53,108 nucleotides of DNA from a virus. This document shows, one piece after another, positions 6,603-14,454 of the stretch (its first letter is position 1; each line of letters opens with the position of its first letter). The stretch covers positions 1 to 53,108 of the IMG/VR virus record IMGVR_UViG_3300037076_000071. One strand, written 5' to 3'. The notes under the pieces are model-generated. The model made no database searches, was not told where the DNA came from, and saw nothing but the letters and a program-made list of their open reading frames with translations. A program made the translations under genes and the position numbers.

Positions 6603-7819
6603 GTCATTTCACTGTTCTTGTAGTTGGTGAAGATGTAGAAGGGCAACTCGCCCCTTTTCACGAATTTGAATGTACTGGCGCAGATGACCAGTACATAGTC
6701 GAAGTAGACAAGACGGAAGAAGCCAGAGAGAGCTACGAAAAGGACACCGAGACACGTGTCAAGTCTCCGTCTGGCAAGCTCCAAAGCAAATTCACCAAGA
6801 AGGGCGAATACAAAAAGCGTTTCTTGCGTGAGCCGACCCCGGAAGAGACCAAAGAAATTGGTCCGATTGCTGGTTCTGGTGGCAGTCGAAAGCTGCGTTG
6901 GACCTCGCACGACTGGAAAGACGGCAAGGGCTATCGGACCATGATCGTGGTGATGCCAGAGGGATGGTCTGAGTGTGAAGTGCCGTCTTCCGAAATTCTC
7001 CCGTTTGCGGAATGGATTGAAGGCTACTACGGCCACAAGATCGTGCCTTATGGAAAGAAGCCCGATCTTGCCGGAAAACACAAGTACGGCTACACGTTGG
7101 TAACTAAGGTGGGTGAAGTTATCAAGACGGTATCCCGGACGAACCCAGAAGCGCAATGGGACTGGTACCAGATTGGTGGCCGGTGGAACGGTTTCTTCAA
7201 AATGAAGCCGGAAGCTGCGAATGCTGGCGTACAGGGCACACCGTCGTGGGGCAGTGAGCCGACTGAACCTGGACATGCCGATCAAGCTCGAAAGGGTGAA
7301 ATTGACATCGAAGGAATGCGCTCTGTGGCTGGTGACAAGGCCGGTGCGAAGCACGACCTGTTCCACGACATTCTCGCCAAGAATCCGGGCTATGTCAGTT
7401 TTGATGCGATCCTGGATGCGGCATTGGCGGAAGCCGGATTGCCCAAAGAAGAACCTGACGATGAGTCGGAACTTACTGCGGACTTGCGGGAAAAGGTTGT
7501 CGATGCTGCACGTAAGGAATACCGGGCACAGCCAACGGAGAAAGCTCTGATGGCCGTCGAAGACTTCCGCTGTATGTGGGAAGGGTACGGCGACTTGCTC
7601 ACACAGACACGGGAGCAATATGTCCAGGCTGCACGTGACCGGGCCTTTACGACCTTTGCGGTGCTCGAAAACGGCAACTGGCATGAAAAGGGCAAGATGG
7701 GTTGGTTTGCCTGTGTGTCGAACGAAAAGGAACAGAGCGAATGGAACGGTCAGTTCAACGCTCTGATCGACTCGCTGTCTGACGACGCTCTACTGACTGT
7801 CGTTGACTGCCATATCTAA
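6599..7819 (+). CDS. Conserved phage protein of unknown function, 406 aa
   Basis: Begins MSHFTVLVVGEDVEGQLAPFHEFECTG, a start shared by a widespread family of uncharacterised phage and bacterial proteins. A second conserved block, QWDWYQIGGRWNGFF (about residues 185-199), carries the Trp/Gly-rich core. The C-terminal 150 residues are helical and acidic. Largest protein of the small-gene array, with its own promoter. Function unknown. Confidence 0.8.
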   Translation: MSHFTVLVVGEDVEGQLAPFHEFECTGADDQYIVEVDKTEEARESYEKDTETRVKSPSGKLQSKFTKKGEYKKRFLREPTPEETKEIGPIAGSGGSRKLRWTSHDWKDGKGYRTMIVVMPEGWSECEVPSSEILPFAEWIEGYYGHKIVPYGKKPDLAGKHKYGYTLVTKVGEVIKTVSRTNPEAQWDWYQIGGRWNGFFKMKPEAANAGVQGTPSWGSEPTEPGHADQARKGEIDIEGMRSVAGDKAGAKHDLFHDILAKNPGYVSFDAILDAALAEAGLPKEEPDDESELTADLREKVVDAARKEYRAQPTEKALMAVEDFRCMWEGYGDLLTQTREQYVQAARDRAFTTFAVLENGNWHEKGKMGWFACVSNEKEQSEWNGQFNALIDSLSDDALLTVVDCHI

Positions 7820-7831
7820 ACGGGATTACAT

Positions 7832-8173
7832 ATGAAACGAACGGTTGAAGTAGAAGTTGACTACTGCGATGTCTGCGGTAAAGAAAACGGCTGGCGCACT
7901 TGTATCGAATGCAATAAGTGTTATTGCAGCAATTGTGCAGACCGAGATACAATCGGCTACTGGAGCGGAACTTATGGTGGGCACCAGAGCTATGTCTGCC
8001 GGGACTGCAATGCTGCTTTGATAAAGGGCGGCAAGAATGAATACTTCAACGCATTGTTAGTCATCGAACGGCTGCGGAACGAATACGCTGGCTTCTATGC
8101 GGACTATGAGCCGAGAAAGAAAGTTGCGGAAGCGCTGGTACAACGACTCGAAGAAGCACGGAAAAAGGAATGA
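7832..8173 (+). CDS. Zinc-finger protein, 113 aa
   Basis: Eight cysteines in four CxxC pairs (CDVC, CIEC/CYC, CSNC, CRDC) within residues 12-60 form a treble- or cross-brace-like zinc domain. The C-terminus is a charged helix (LVQRLEEARKKE). Partner unknown. Overlaps the next gene by 4 bases. Confidence 0.7.
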   Translation: MKRTVEVEVDYCDVCGKENGWRTCIECNKCYCSNCADRDTIGYWSGTYGGHQSYVCRDCNAALIKGGKNEYFNALLVIERLRNEYAGFYADYEPRKKVAEALVQRLEEARKKE

Positions 8174-8262
8174 TCTCTATAATTGCAGGAATCGTCGCCG
8201 GGTTGTTGTTCTGCTGGCTTATGGAGCAGTTCCATGAGCACATAAACAAAAGTGGGAAATGA
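8170..8262 (+). CDS. 30-residue membrane micropeptide
   Basis: MISIIAGIVAGLLFCWLMEQ makes one membrane helix, followed by a His-rich polar tail. ATG overlaps the previous TGA. Too short to assign. Confidence 0.5.
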   Translation: MISIIAGIVAGLLFCWLMEQFHEHINKSGK

Positions 8263-8263
8263 C

Positions 8264-8458
8264 ATGCACATAAGTTTGACGTTGAACGAAGCCGACTTGA
8301 CGGCGGCTGTTTCAGACTGGCTTGACCACAGAGGGTACGTCACAAAGGCTGTGAATTACAGTGTGACTAAGGGTGATCGTCCGGGAGAAGGTCAGACTGT
8401 TACGGCGACGGTCTCTGCGGATCGACAGAAGCCCGATTCTATTACGCACCATCCATAA
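8264..8458 (+). CDS. Unknown small protein, 64 aa
   Basis: Starts at ATG 8264 just after the previous stop; GTG 8252 in the same frame is possible. Composition is alpha/beta (LNEADLTAAVSDWLDHRGY then a beta-rich, Thr-rich tail). No family recognised. Confidence 0.6.
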   Translation: MHISLTLNEADLTAAVSDWLDHRGYVTKAVNYSVTKGDRPGEGQTVTATVSADRQKPDSITHHP

Positions 8459-8461
8459 CTT

Positions 8462-8740
8462 ATGAAAAAGAAGAGCGGCGACGACGACGATTTCCAGGAC
8501 ATGCTATATTTTATCGGCAAGTACCAGCGGTCTCTGGACAAGCAGATCGAACTAGCTAATTCTAATTCGTGGAAGGCATTGAAACGGGAGACGGCACGGG
8601 GCGATTCCGTCTACCGGCGCATTGCTGCGTTGCAAGAGGCGTTTATGTTGAAGAAATTCGGCATGAAGCCGGGTGACATGTTGGTGTCCGTGCCGGAAGA
8701 AATCGTAAAGAAGGTCGGAGATTGGGTGCCTGTAAATTGA
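8462..8740 (+). CDS. Unknown charged protein, 92 aa
   Basis: Acidic start (SGDDDDFQD), long central helix, then a motif VPEEIVKKVGDW. No cysteines, no membrane segment. Its end carries the promoter for the following membrane peptide. Confidence 0.65.
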   Translation: MKKKSGDDDDFQDMLYFIGKYQRSLDKQIELANSNSWKALKRETARGDSVYRRIAALQEAFMLKKFGMKPGDMLVSVPEEIVKKVGDWVPVN

Positions 8741-8764
8741 CGTTTTCGACTTCGGTGGTAGAAT
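8737..8764 (+). promoter_or_regulatory. Sigma70-like promoter
   Basis: TTGACG, 16 bp, TAGAAT, then 6 bases to ATG 8771. Leaderless arrangement. Confidence 0.6.
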
Positions 8765-8770
8765 GAGTTT

Positions 8771-8887
8771 ATGACAATACTTCCTTTTACGCCTGATAAT
8801 GCGGCGGCTGTGTGGGTAATATTTCTTTGCTTTGTGGTGACGGTGTTGATCGCTGGATTGAAACACCAGAATAGCAAAAATGAATAG
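8771..8887 (+). CDS. 38-residue membrane peptide
   Basis: AAAVWVIFLCFVVTVLIAGL is a single membrane segment, followed by a short basic end. First gene after the promoter at 8737. It overlaps the next membrane peptide by 8 bases. Confidence 0.55.
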   Translation: MTILPFTPDNAAAVWVIFLCFVVTVLIAGLKHQNSKNE

Positions 8888-8996
8888 TGGCGGGCTGTTC
8901 AAGCCGGTGAGTGGGCCAGCTACGTGTTGGCTGATGTTGTTCAGCACAGTGCTTGGCTTTGTGATAGGAGTGCTTTGTGGATCATACAAACCGTAG
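8880..8996 (+). CDS. 38-residue membrane peptide
   Basis: MNSGGLFKPVSGPATCWLMLF starts a single-pass peptide ending GVLCGSYKP. Start overlaps the stop of the preceding membrane peptide. Tandem membrane peptides of this kind can be lysis accessories or superinfection factors; this is only inference. Confidence 0.5.
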   Translation: MNSGGLFKPVSGPATCWLMLFSTVLGFVIGVLCGSYKP

Positions 8997-9628
8997 GTCA
9001 TTTTTATCGAGTCTGGCGGCTATCGGGCTATACCCCCATAGGCGTTCGGGCCTTCGGCCCGACTACCAAAACCAGTGAAATTCCGAAGCCGCTGGAAAAG
9101 CCGCAACCCAAAAAAATCGGAAAACTCCCTGAGAAGTTCGTCAGCAATGCCAAGTTTTATGAATGTATTGTTGGCGACTGTTTTCTGAACGTGAACGGGC
9201 ATGTGTACCGGAAAGAAATTTGGGAGTCGATGTTCCGTGGAATGCCTTACCACGGGCCTTACGTGGCCTACAGCGACACTTACGACCCGTACCTGCGCCT
9301 AGACCATGTTGTCGGCCATATCGTGTCCTACAGCTTCCTGGACGGCGGCAAAGTGAAGGTCAAGATGGAAGTGATGGAGACGCCACAAGCCAAGATCTTC
9401 CGGGAACTGGTATCTCAGGTTCCGCAATTCGTCACGCCGGTAGGAGAATGCTCTTCCCTGCCCTTCCATCAGACTGGGCGAGATGGTGTCATTCCAGACG
9501 ACTACAAGCTGAAGTTTTTCAACGTGACGAATGACAGTGCGTTTCTTTGTGCGACACCGTTACGTCCGGTCGAAGAAAGAGTCTTATATGCCGAAGCCGA
9601 CCAAAACAGAACAACTCCTATACGGTAA
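8975..9628 (+). CDS. Unknown protein, about 217 aa
   Basis: The frame is open back to GTG 8924, but AGGAG just before TTG 8975 makes that the likely start. After a short aromatic N-terminus and a Lys/Pro-rich linker (KPLEKPQPKKIGKLPEK) lies a globular region with ECIVGDCFLNVNGHVYRKEIW and many aromatic residues. No enzyme motif seen. The last 41 bases overlap the next gene. Confidence 0.65.
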   Translation: MWIIQTVGHFYRVWRLSGYTPIGVRAFGPTTKTSEIPKPLEKPQPKKIGKLPEKFVSNAKFYECIVGDCFLNVNGHVYRKEIWESMFRGMPYHGPYVAYSDTYDPYLRLDHVVGHIVSYSFLDGGKVKVKMEVMETPQAKIFRELVSQVPQFVTPVGECSSLPFHQTGRDGVIPDDYKLKFFNVTNDSAFLCATPLRPVEERVLYAEADQNRTTPIR

Positions 9629-9941
9629 GACCGGCGCATCCGATCCGCTTGATCCATTCCGGCTGGAGCGTGACTTGATTGGATCGGATAAGTGGTCGCA
9701 GTATTACGACAAGATGCACCAGACCGTTCGTGAAGTCGTAGACAACTTTCGCAATCCTGACTTCGATCCGTTCTCGTATGGTTGCAGCGTAGGCGTCGGT
9801 TTCAACGAAGAAGTTGGTTTGTTTGTGCTTGGGACCGGACAAGGGCCTTTCGTCATGTGGACGGAAGATGACGGGTATGTGGACCTTCTTGCGGCGTCAG
9901 AAGAAAGTGAAGCCGATGATTGGGATGAGGATGAAGCATGA
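9588..9941 (+). CDS. Unknown acidic protein, 117 aa
   Basis: Start chosen at ATG 9588 (MPKPTKTEQ) inside the upstream gene. The C-terminus is strongly acidic (EESEADDWDEDEA), which resembles DNA-mimicking or protein-interaction tails. Middle part VGVGFNEEVGLFVLGTGQGP is beta-like. Confidence 0.65.
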   Translation: MPKPTKTEQLLYGKTGASDPLDPFRLERDLIGSDKWSQYYDKMHQTVREVVDNFRNPDFDPFSYGCSVGVGFNEEVGLFVLGTGQGPFVMWTEDDGYVDLLAASEESEADDWDEDEA

Positions 9942-10063
9942 GTAGACACAGACGTGGTTGTAATTGCTGTGATTGTAGTGAGTGTCATGGCGACAGTATT
10001 GGATGTGAAACGGTCCTTCTGATTCTTTTTGTGTTGTGGTGTCTTGGACTTATCAAATGCTAG
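9938..10063 (+). CDS. Cysteine-rich membrane micropeptide, 41 aa
   Basis: Seven cysteines in the first 23 residues (GCNCCDCSECHGDSIGC) precede a hydrophobic helix (VLLILFVLWCLGLI). ATG overlaps the previous stop and its TAG overlaps the next start. A membrane-tethered metal-binding peptide is a reasonable description; function unknown. Confidence 0.55.
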   Translation: MSRHRRGCNCCDCSECHGDSIGCETVLLILFVLWCLGLIKC

Positions 10064-10344
10064 ACATTTTTCAACAAGCTGAAGACATTCTTCATATGGA
10101 CCGGACTCCAGCTTTGGAAGTCCAGGTCGAAGAAGACACAAGCGATTGGATTCAAAACCCGGTACCAGCCGACCACTTACCAGGAAGATGGCAATACGCT
10201 TTTCATCCACCGGCAGGACCGAAAGAGTTCATCGTCTGCAAGTGCGGGTGCCTTTCCATTCGGTTGTTGAAAACCTACCACGACAAGTATCCGTACTGGT
10301 GCTTCCACTGTGGGCCGCAAGAAACAGTTCACATTAGAGACTAA
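10057..10344 (+). CDS. Zinc-ribbon protein, 95 aa
   Basis: Cysteine pairs CKCGC (near 62) and WCFHC (near 83) form a zinc ribbon in the C-terminal half; the N-terminal half is acidic. Start at ATG 10057 inside the end of the micropeptide gene. Unknown partner. Confidence 0.6.
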   Translation: MLDIFQQAEDILHMDRTPALEVQVEEDTSDWIQNPVPADHLPGRWQYAFHPPAGPKEFIVCKCGCLSIRLLKTYHDKYPYWCFHCGPQETVHIRD

Positions 10345-10375
10345 GGCTATGCACGGCGCATGGAGGGATGAACCA

Positions 10376-10720
10376 ATGAATCTCGTTATCAATATCGTTT
10401 TCAAGGCTGAAACGGCAACCTCCGTAATGGAACACTTGCAAAATCGGTTTCCGAAAGAAGAGTTCTTTGCGACTGAGTTCATGCCGGGAATGGTTTACCT
10501 CGTCCATAAGACAGAGACGGCCAATCAGGAAATCATCAACGAGACTTACCGGATTGCCGACATGATTTACGAACGAAACGATAAGGAGAAAAATGCAGAT
10601 TCGTGTCTGCTTCGTGGCGTTGTAAGTCGTTCTCCGAAGCAATTACAACTTTGGGAACATCAAGTAGAACCAAATGAGAATCAAGCAGAAATATCAGAAT
10701 GCACTCACCCACTATCTTGA
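10376..10720 (+). CDS. Unknown protein, 114 aa
   Basis: GGAGG lies 9 bases before ATG 10376, so this start is preferred to upstream in-frame ATG 10349. The first 70 residues look like an alpha/beta ferredoxin-like fold (NLVINIVFKAETATSVMEHL). The tail overlaps the next gene. Confidence 0.6.
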   Translation: MNLVINIVFKAETATSVMEHLQNRFPKEEFFATEFMPGMVYLVHKTETANQEIINETYRIADMIYERNDKEKNADSCLLRGVVSRSPKQLQLWEHQVEPNENQAEISECTHPLS

Positions 10721-11171
10721 ATGGATTACCAACGATTTCCTCCGTCCCAAGTTTGGCTACGATGCAAACGGACTGTCGGCTGCTGAGTGCATGTTACGAT
10801 GGGAGACTTACGGCGAAGCCCTGCCTACTCACTCCAGCGAACCTGAATTGCTTGCAAAGTACGTCCAGGGAAAAACCTCTCGTGATTTCCATATCAAGAA
10901 TTGGAAAGAAGACGTTCGCAATCAGTGGCTCCATCCCGAAGAACTGCTCTACACACTCGGTTTCAATGAGGTTGAATTTCTCAGCGTCTTCGGGCGAGAG
11001 CCTAACCCTCTTATCTTACTAGAATTTGAGATGTTGCCGGAACTGAGCCGACTTATTGAAAAGAAGACAGATTCCCTTAGTGAATTTTTACGGGCCTGTA
11101 TAACGAGGATCAAAGAAAATGGCTGCAAAAAAGACAAAGACGAGGGAACAGAAGTTGGAGGAAGCACTTAA
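10674..11171 (+). CDS. Unknown protein, 165 aa
   Basis: Helical, neutral, aromatic-rich protein (HYLEWITNDFLRPKFGYDANGLSAAECMLRW). The C-terminus is Lys/Glu rich. Overlaps both neighbours in other frames (47 and 53 bases). No family recognised. Confidence 0.65.
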   Translation: MRIKQKYQNALTHYLEWITNDFLRPKFGYDANGLSAAECMLRWETYGEALPTHSSEPELLAKYVQGKTSRDFHIKNWKEDVRNQWLHPEELLYTLGFNEVEFLSVFGREPNPLILLEFEMLPELSRLIEKKTDSLSEFLRACITRIKENGCKKDKDEGTEVGGST

Positions 11172-11301
11172 GGCAGCGCACGAAGCAATCAGTGTGCTGT
11201 ATGGTGCTGTCAACTGTCTGCCGGTTTGTGTAGAAGAATTTGTTGGTGATGCTGGCGCAAAGAAATTGCAACGAGCAGAGAGGTTATACGAGGATTTATG
11301 A
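11119..11301 (+). CDS. Unknown small protein, 60 aa
   Basis: Basic N-terminus (MAAKKTKTREQKLEEALKAA) forming a helix, then a region with two cysteines. Stop overlaps the next ATG. Confidence 0.6.
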   Translation: MAAKKTKTREQKLEEALKAAHEAISVLYGAVNCLPVCVEEFVGDAGAKKLQRAERLYEDL

Positions 11302-11441
11302 ATTTTGAAAGCGAAAACGAAGCCGGGTGGGAAGATCGAGTCTATGACTTGATTACTGAAGTGTTGGGAGAAGGTGCCGACACATTTGACATTAACAGCA
11401 TCGTAGCGGATGCGATCACAGATTACGAAGGTAGGAAATAG
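11298..11441 (+). CDS. Unknown small acidic protein, 47 aa
   Basis: MNFESENEAGWEDRVYDLIT begins an acidic helical peptide ending DAITDYEGRK. ATG overlaps the preceding TGA. Coupled member of the array. Confidence 0.55.
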   Translation: MNFESENEAGWEDRVYDLITEVLGEGADTFDINSIVADAITDYEGRK

Positions 11442-11443
11442 CT

Positions 11444-11725
11444 ATGTGTGGTCATTCAGTTGAAGTGTGTACTTGCGGCGCTGTAATTTCGCAGTGTCGT
11501 TGTATGGACCGAAACAAGTCTGTCAAAATCGTCAAAGATGGTTGTCCAGCGTGTAAGATCAGCGCCGTGGTTGCACAGTCTGTTGTAGATGACGTGGTGG
11601 CTCTTATTATGGCGTTGAGAGGCTGTGTCGAAGAGATGGAACGCCTCGATCTTCACGAATCGGTAGCATTGGCAGCAGCGCAAGAGTTGTTGCACAAATA
11701 TGAAAAGAAAGCCTTCGTCAACTAA
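11444..11725 (+). CDS. Zinc-binding protein, 93 aa
   Basis: CTCG-x5-CRC and CPAC pairs in the first 40 residues (HSVEVCTCGAVISQCRC) form a zinc-binding N-terminal domain of a type often seen in phage small proteins. The rest is a helix-rich domain. Function unknown. Confidence 0.65.
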   Translation: MCGHSVEVCTCGAVISQCRCMDRNKSVKIVKDGCPACKISAVVAQSVVDDVVALIMALRGCVEEMERLDLHESVALAAAQELLHKYEKKAFVN

Positions 11726-11990
11726 AATGAGGCGACCGTCACGAGATGAATTGTTGGAGATTTGCGGGAAGCAAGCGCCGATCAAGACGGTAGCAGTGCC
11801 CATTGTCGAATTGGCATTGGGCATTTTGCATATGGACGATCTCTGCCCGGACGTAGGGATGGGAATGTGGGAGTCCTCTGCCTTAGATGAAGTGTTGGCG
11901 AAGTATGGTCTCACTAAAGACGACGTGCCCTATGACGAATTGCTTGATGAAATACGTGTGTCAAGGGGCGGGGAGTGCGGGAGACGATGA
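11700..11990 (+). CDS. Unknown protein with RDELLEICG motif, 96 aa
   Basis: After a basic start (KRKPSSTKMRRPS) comes RDELLEICGKQAP, similar to the N-terminus of the protein at 27834-28271 (REELLEMCGRDAP) and of the one at 15231-15635 (REELLKQCERE). The remainder is acidic and helical. The shared short motif suggests a common docking or regulatory element. Confidence 0.6.
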   Translation: MKRKPSSTKMRRPSRDELLEICGKQAPIKTVAVPIVELALGILHMDDLCPDVGMGMWESSALDEVLAKYGLTKDDVPYDELLDEIRVSRGGECGRR

Positions 11991-12166
11991 TCTGTGTAAT
12001 ATGCCAAGGCGAAGGCAAATATCGGTACTCTTATAATTCCAACGCACCGGAGCCTAAGATGGTTGAATGTTTCAACTGCAAAGGTACCGGCATTGTCAAT
12101 GAGAAGCCGCCGTATGAAGAGTTCCGTAATGAAATGCTTGTACTGGACACTAGCAGCAGCGCATGA
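11987..12166 (+). CDS. Zinc-ribbon protein (DnaJ-type CxxCxGxG), 59 aa
   Basis: CVICQGEGK and CFNCKGTG are a matched pair of CxxCxGxG-like motifs as in DnaJ central domains, enough for one zinc site. ATG overlaps the previous stop (ATGA). Probably a small protein- or RNA-binding adaptor. Confidence 0.65.
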   Translation: MICVICQGEGKYRYSYNSNAPEPKMVECFNCKGTGIVNEKPPYEEFRNEMLVLDTSSSA

Positions 12167-12263
12167 CCATATTGAAGCAAATGGTGGCGATCCGGCGATG
12201 CTGTCCAAAATTGAAGACGCTCTTACTGCAATACGAGTGCCGCCGCCGAAGGTGTTCAAATGA
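12129..12263 (+). CDS. Unknown small protein, 44 aa
   Basis: Starts at ATG 12129 (MKCLYWTLAAAHDHIEANGG) inside the zinc-ribbon gene. Single helical peptide with a Pro/Lys end. The frame is open upstream, but the composition there is poor. Confidence 0.5.
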   Translation: MKCLYWTLAAAHDHIEANGGDPAMLSKIEDALTAIRVPPPKVFK

Positions 12264-12604
12264 AATTTTCTCCATCTGATGTCGATCTGTCAACCGGCTT
12301 GATGAGTACGTTTGGCAAAGCAGAACTGGAAACGTCTGCCGAGCATTTGATTCGTTACTTACAGTCTATCGACGCCGAAAACTGGTCGTTTACGTTCGCC
12401 GGTCTTTACGAATACTACGTGAAGAACAAACTCAACACGAACGAAATGCTGTTTGGTCTGCTTGGCACTTGGTTTGACGACGGGCCGATGCGGGTGCAGG
12501 ACGACATGTTTTACATCGTGAATTGGGGGAACGGTCTCCAGGTGACACAAGAATTTTTGAAGCGTGTCTCCAAATATGTGAAGGAAGATGGAAACGTGGT
12601 TTGA
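12260..12604 (+). CDS. Unknown acidic protein, 114 aa
   Basis: Helical, aromatic-rich, no cysteines. Overlaps previous and next genes by a few bases. No family recognised. Confidence 0.65.
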   Translation: MKFSPSDVDLSTGLMSTFGKAELETSAEHLIRYLQSIDAENWSFTFAGLYEYYVKNKLNTNEMLFGLLGTWFDDGPMRVQDDMFYIVNWGNGLQVTQEFLKRVSKYVKEDGNVV

Positions 12605-12830
12605 CCATGTAGTTTCGTGGGATTTCAGATTTGCTGGCAACAGCGCCACGGCAATCTTTTACGGAACGTTCAACGGCAGCAACACAATTGAATGGGACGG
12701 CGAAGCTGCGCTTGAGGCGATGAGTTGTTGGCATGAATATCTGAAGACCAAACATGTCGATATGACGTGCCGGGTCGCTGTTCCACCGGCCATAATTGAC
12801 AAAATTCGGAACCGTGAGATACTAGGGTAG
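12588..12830 (+). CDS. Unknown small protein, 80 aa
   Basis: Beta-rich N-terminus with many aromat residues (FDHVVSWDFRFAGNSATAIF), then a helix with two cysteines. GAAGGAAGATGG at the start provides a ribosome binding site. Confidence 0.6.
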   Translation: METWFDHVVSWDFRFAGNSATAIFYGTFNGSNTIEWDGEAALEAMSCWHEYLKTKHVDMTCRVAVPPAIIDKIRNREILG

Positions 12831-12832
12831 AA

Positions 12833-13033
12833 ATGGCAGGGCATCGCAGCATCATTCTTTCGTTGTCGGACAAGAAGGTTCCGTCGCTCATCACACACGT
12901 GGAAGACCGTTGGGATGTTGCTCGTGATTTTCATCATGCGATGCGAGAAGTCCGTGAAAAAGAAGGTGATACGATCCTTTACTGTGCTCTCATAAACCTG
13001 GAGGATGGTGACACAGATTGCGGCTGTAAATAA
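12833..13033 (+). CDS. Unknown small protein, 66 aa
   Basis: Two His-rich helices (RDFHHAMREVREKEG) and a Cys-containing end (DGDTDCGCK). Two bases after the previous stop. Confidence 0.6.
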   Translation: MAGHRSIILSLSDKKVPSLITHVEDRWDVARDFHHAMREVREKEGDTILYCALINLEDGDTDCGCK

Positions 13034-13038
13034 TCAAT

Positions 13039-13392
13039 ATGCGTAAAGCCATTTCCATTGAGTCCTTAGTTGCAGCAATAACAAACCAGAGAAGCTATAT
13101 GCTTGCTTTGTCGAATACTGACCTCAATGAGAAACAACTAAGTGTTCTGCTTGCAATTTACAATGAGAATGAAACGTTGGTGAATCTCCTTGGCATCCAG
13201 GTGCCAACTCTAGCCAGCATCGTACAGCGTCACAATGAAGTTGTTTTTCTTGAGAGGCTGTATCGGAGTTCCCCGAATGAAGAAAGTGAAGGCGTCGTCG
13301 GAATCGAGTCAGGCACCAACGAAACAACGAAACAGGAAATCAGCGGAGTCGCCAGAGTGGACAATTCTCAAGTCGGGAGCCATGAAGCATAA
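13039..13392 (+). CDS. Unknown protein, 117 aa
   Basis: Leu-rich helical first 75 residues, then a Ser/Glu-rich tail. The tail overlaps the next frame by 116 bases, so either this C-terminus or the N-terminus of the next gene may not be translated as drawn. Confidence 0.55.
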   Translation: MRKAISIESLVAAITNQRSYMLALSNTDLNEKQLSVLLAIYNENETLVNLLGIQVPTLASIVQRHNEVVFLERLYRSSPNEESEGVVGIESGTNETTKQEISGVARVDNSQVGSHEA

Positions 13393-13519
13393 AGATGGAG
13401 TATGGTACGCATCTCCGTATGCACCCGGTTGGTTCTTTTACAATAACACATTCCACGACAACATAGGCCCGTATAAGTCATTTGAAGACGGCCTGAAGGA
13501 AGTGCAGAAAAAATTATGA
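13277..13519 (+). CDS. Unknown small protein, 80 aa
   Basis: Basic Ser/Lys-rich start, then a compact aromatic domain (DGVWYASPYAPGWFFYNNTF) that is clearly protein-like. Start chosen at ATG 13277; a later ATG at 13382 is possible and would remove the overlap with the previous gene. Confidence 0.55.
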   Translation: MKKVKASSESSQAPTKQRNRKSAESPEWTILKSGAMKHKDGVWYASPYAPGWFFYNNTFHDNIGPYKSFEDGLKEVQKKL

Positions 13520-13728
13520 CAGCTAAGAACATTAAGAAGATGAGTGAAGCTGGTACGGTCGATACACTCAATGAAATTTGCGAAGGATTGAAGGATTTCG
13601 GAGAGAATTGTCCTGAATCCGCCAAAGCATTGCTAATCGAATTGGTCGAGAAGGTATTGAACCCGTTATCATGTGATGACTTCTTTGGCACAGAAGGTTG
13701 GGAACATTACTTCGGAATGGAAGACTAG
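13516..13728 (+). CDS. Unknown small acidic protein, 70 aa
   Basis: Two helices with LNEICEGLKDFGENC and LLIELVEKVLNPLSC; ATG overlaps the previous stop. No motif of known function. Confidence 0.6.
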   Translation: MTAKNIKKMSEAGTVDTLNEICEGLKDFGENCPESAKALLIELVEKVLNPLSCDDFFGTEGWEHYFGMED

Positions 13729-13729
13729 C

Positions 13730-13912
13730 ATGACGTGGATTGAATCGGCTGGCGATCAGTATTATGTCGAAGATGATGGTAGAGTAAGAGCCACTATTAT
13801 GTGGGTTGGTGGAAAGTTTGAAGAAGTCCGCATCAACGATCAAAAAGTAGCTCTATACTACGACGCCACCGACAACGCAAAACAGTTTGTAGAAAAAAGG
13901 CTGTGTATATGA
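13730..13912 (+). CDS. Unknown small protein, 60 aa
   Basis: Beta-strand pattern (DQYYVEDDGRVRATIMWVGG). ATG 13730 one base after the upstream stop. The same kind of W-x-E-x-D-x-Y layout recurs in the next gene (DSEGRLASTMDNRWILADNKTYY), suggesting distant relatedness. Confidence 0.6.
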   Translation: MTWIESAGDQYYVEDDGRVRATIMWVGGKFEEVRINDQKVALYYDATDNAKQFVEKRLCI

Positions 13913-14235
13913 CTCTTTTCGACTCACTTAAGTGGTGGATCTGTTGGCCTTGGACCAAGGATGCGTTCAAACCTGAAAAGTTTGATGTGGGGATCAGTGT
14001 TGCCGAAGCTATATTGCTTGGTGGCGATCTCATTACCATCACTCGCCGGGGAAAAGCATTAGGTGGCGGTTGGACAATGGATTCTGAAGGGCGGCTGGCC
14101 AGTACGATGGACAACCGCTGGATTTTGGCCGACAACAAGACCTATTACAACCGTGACTACATTTTCTCTTACGAAGTGAAGACAGAATCATATTGGGTTT
14201 ATGCCGACAACAAACCAGTACAAGTGGAGGAATGA
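13909..14235 (+). CDS. Unknown protein, 108 aa
   Basis: N-terminus SLKWWICWPW is hydrophobic and may touch the membrane; the rest is beta-rich. ATG overlaps the previous TGA. Confidence 0.6.
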   Translation: MTLFDSLKWWICWPWTKDAFKPEKFDVGISVAEAILLGGDLITITRRGKALGGGWTMDSEGRLASTMDNRWILADNKTYYNRDYIFSYEVKTESYWVYADNKPVQVEE

Positions 14236-14427
14236 ATGAACGTCGAAGCAATCACAGAAGATTTGAAGGCTTTGTGCGAAAAGCACAAGATTATGATCTA
14301 CGCAGATGAAGAAAATCCGTGTACGATCATTGAAGGGCTGCTAACTATGGAAGAAGCTGAAGGCGGATGTCCACCGGAACAAGTACGCTTTGAATTCGTC
14401 ACCAGCGAACAGTTATCAGAGTATTAA
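14236..14427 (+). CDS. Unknown small acidic protein, 63 aa
   Basis: Immediately follows the previous stop. N-terminal helix LKALCEKHKI, then beta strands. GTGGAGGA upstream serves as ribosome binding site. Confidence 0.6.
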   Translation: MNVEAITEDLKALCEKHKIMIYADEENPCTIIEGLLTMEEAEGGCPPEQVRFEFVTSEQLSEY

Positions 14428-14454
14428 GCCGTCTAACTCACGGCGGGAAGGAAA

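Noticed and set aside
6356-7684. 442-codon open frame on the minus strand
   Set aside because: Antisense to the well-supported 406-residue gene; composition (Phe/Arg/Leu rich) is that of a shadow frame.
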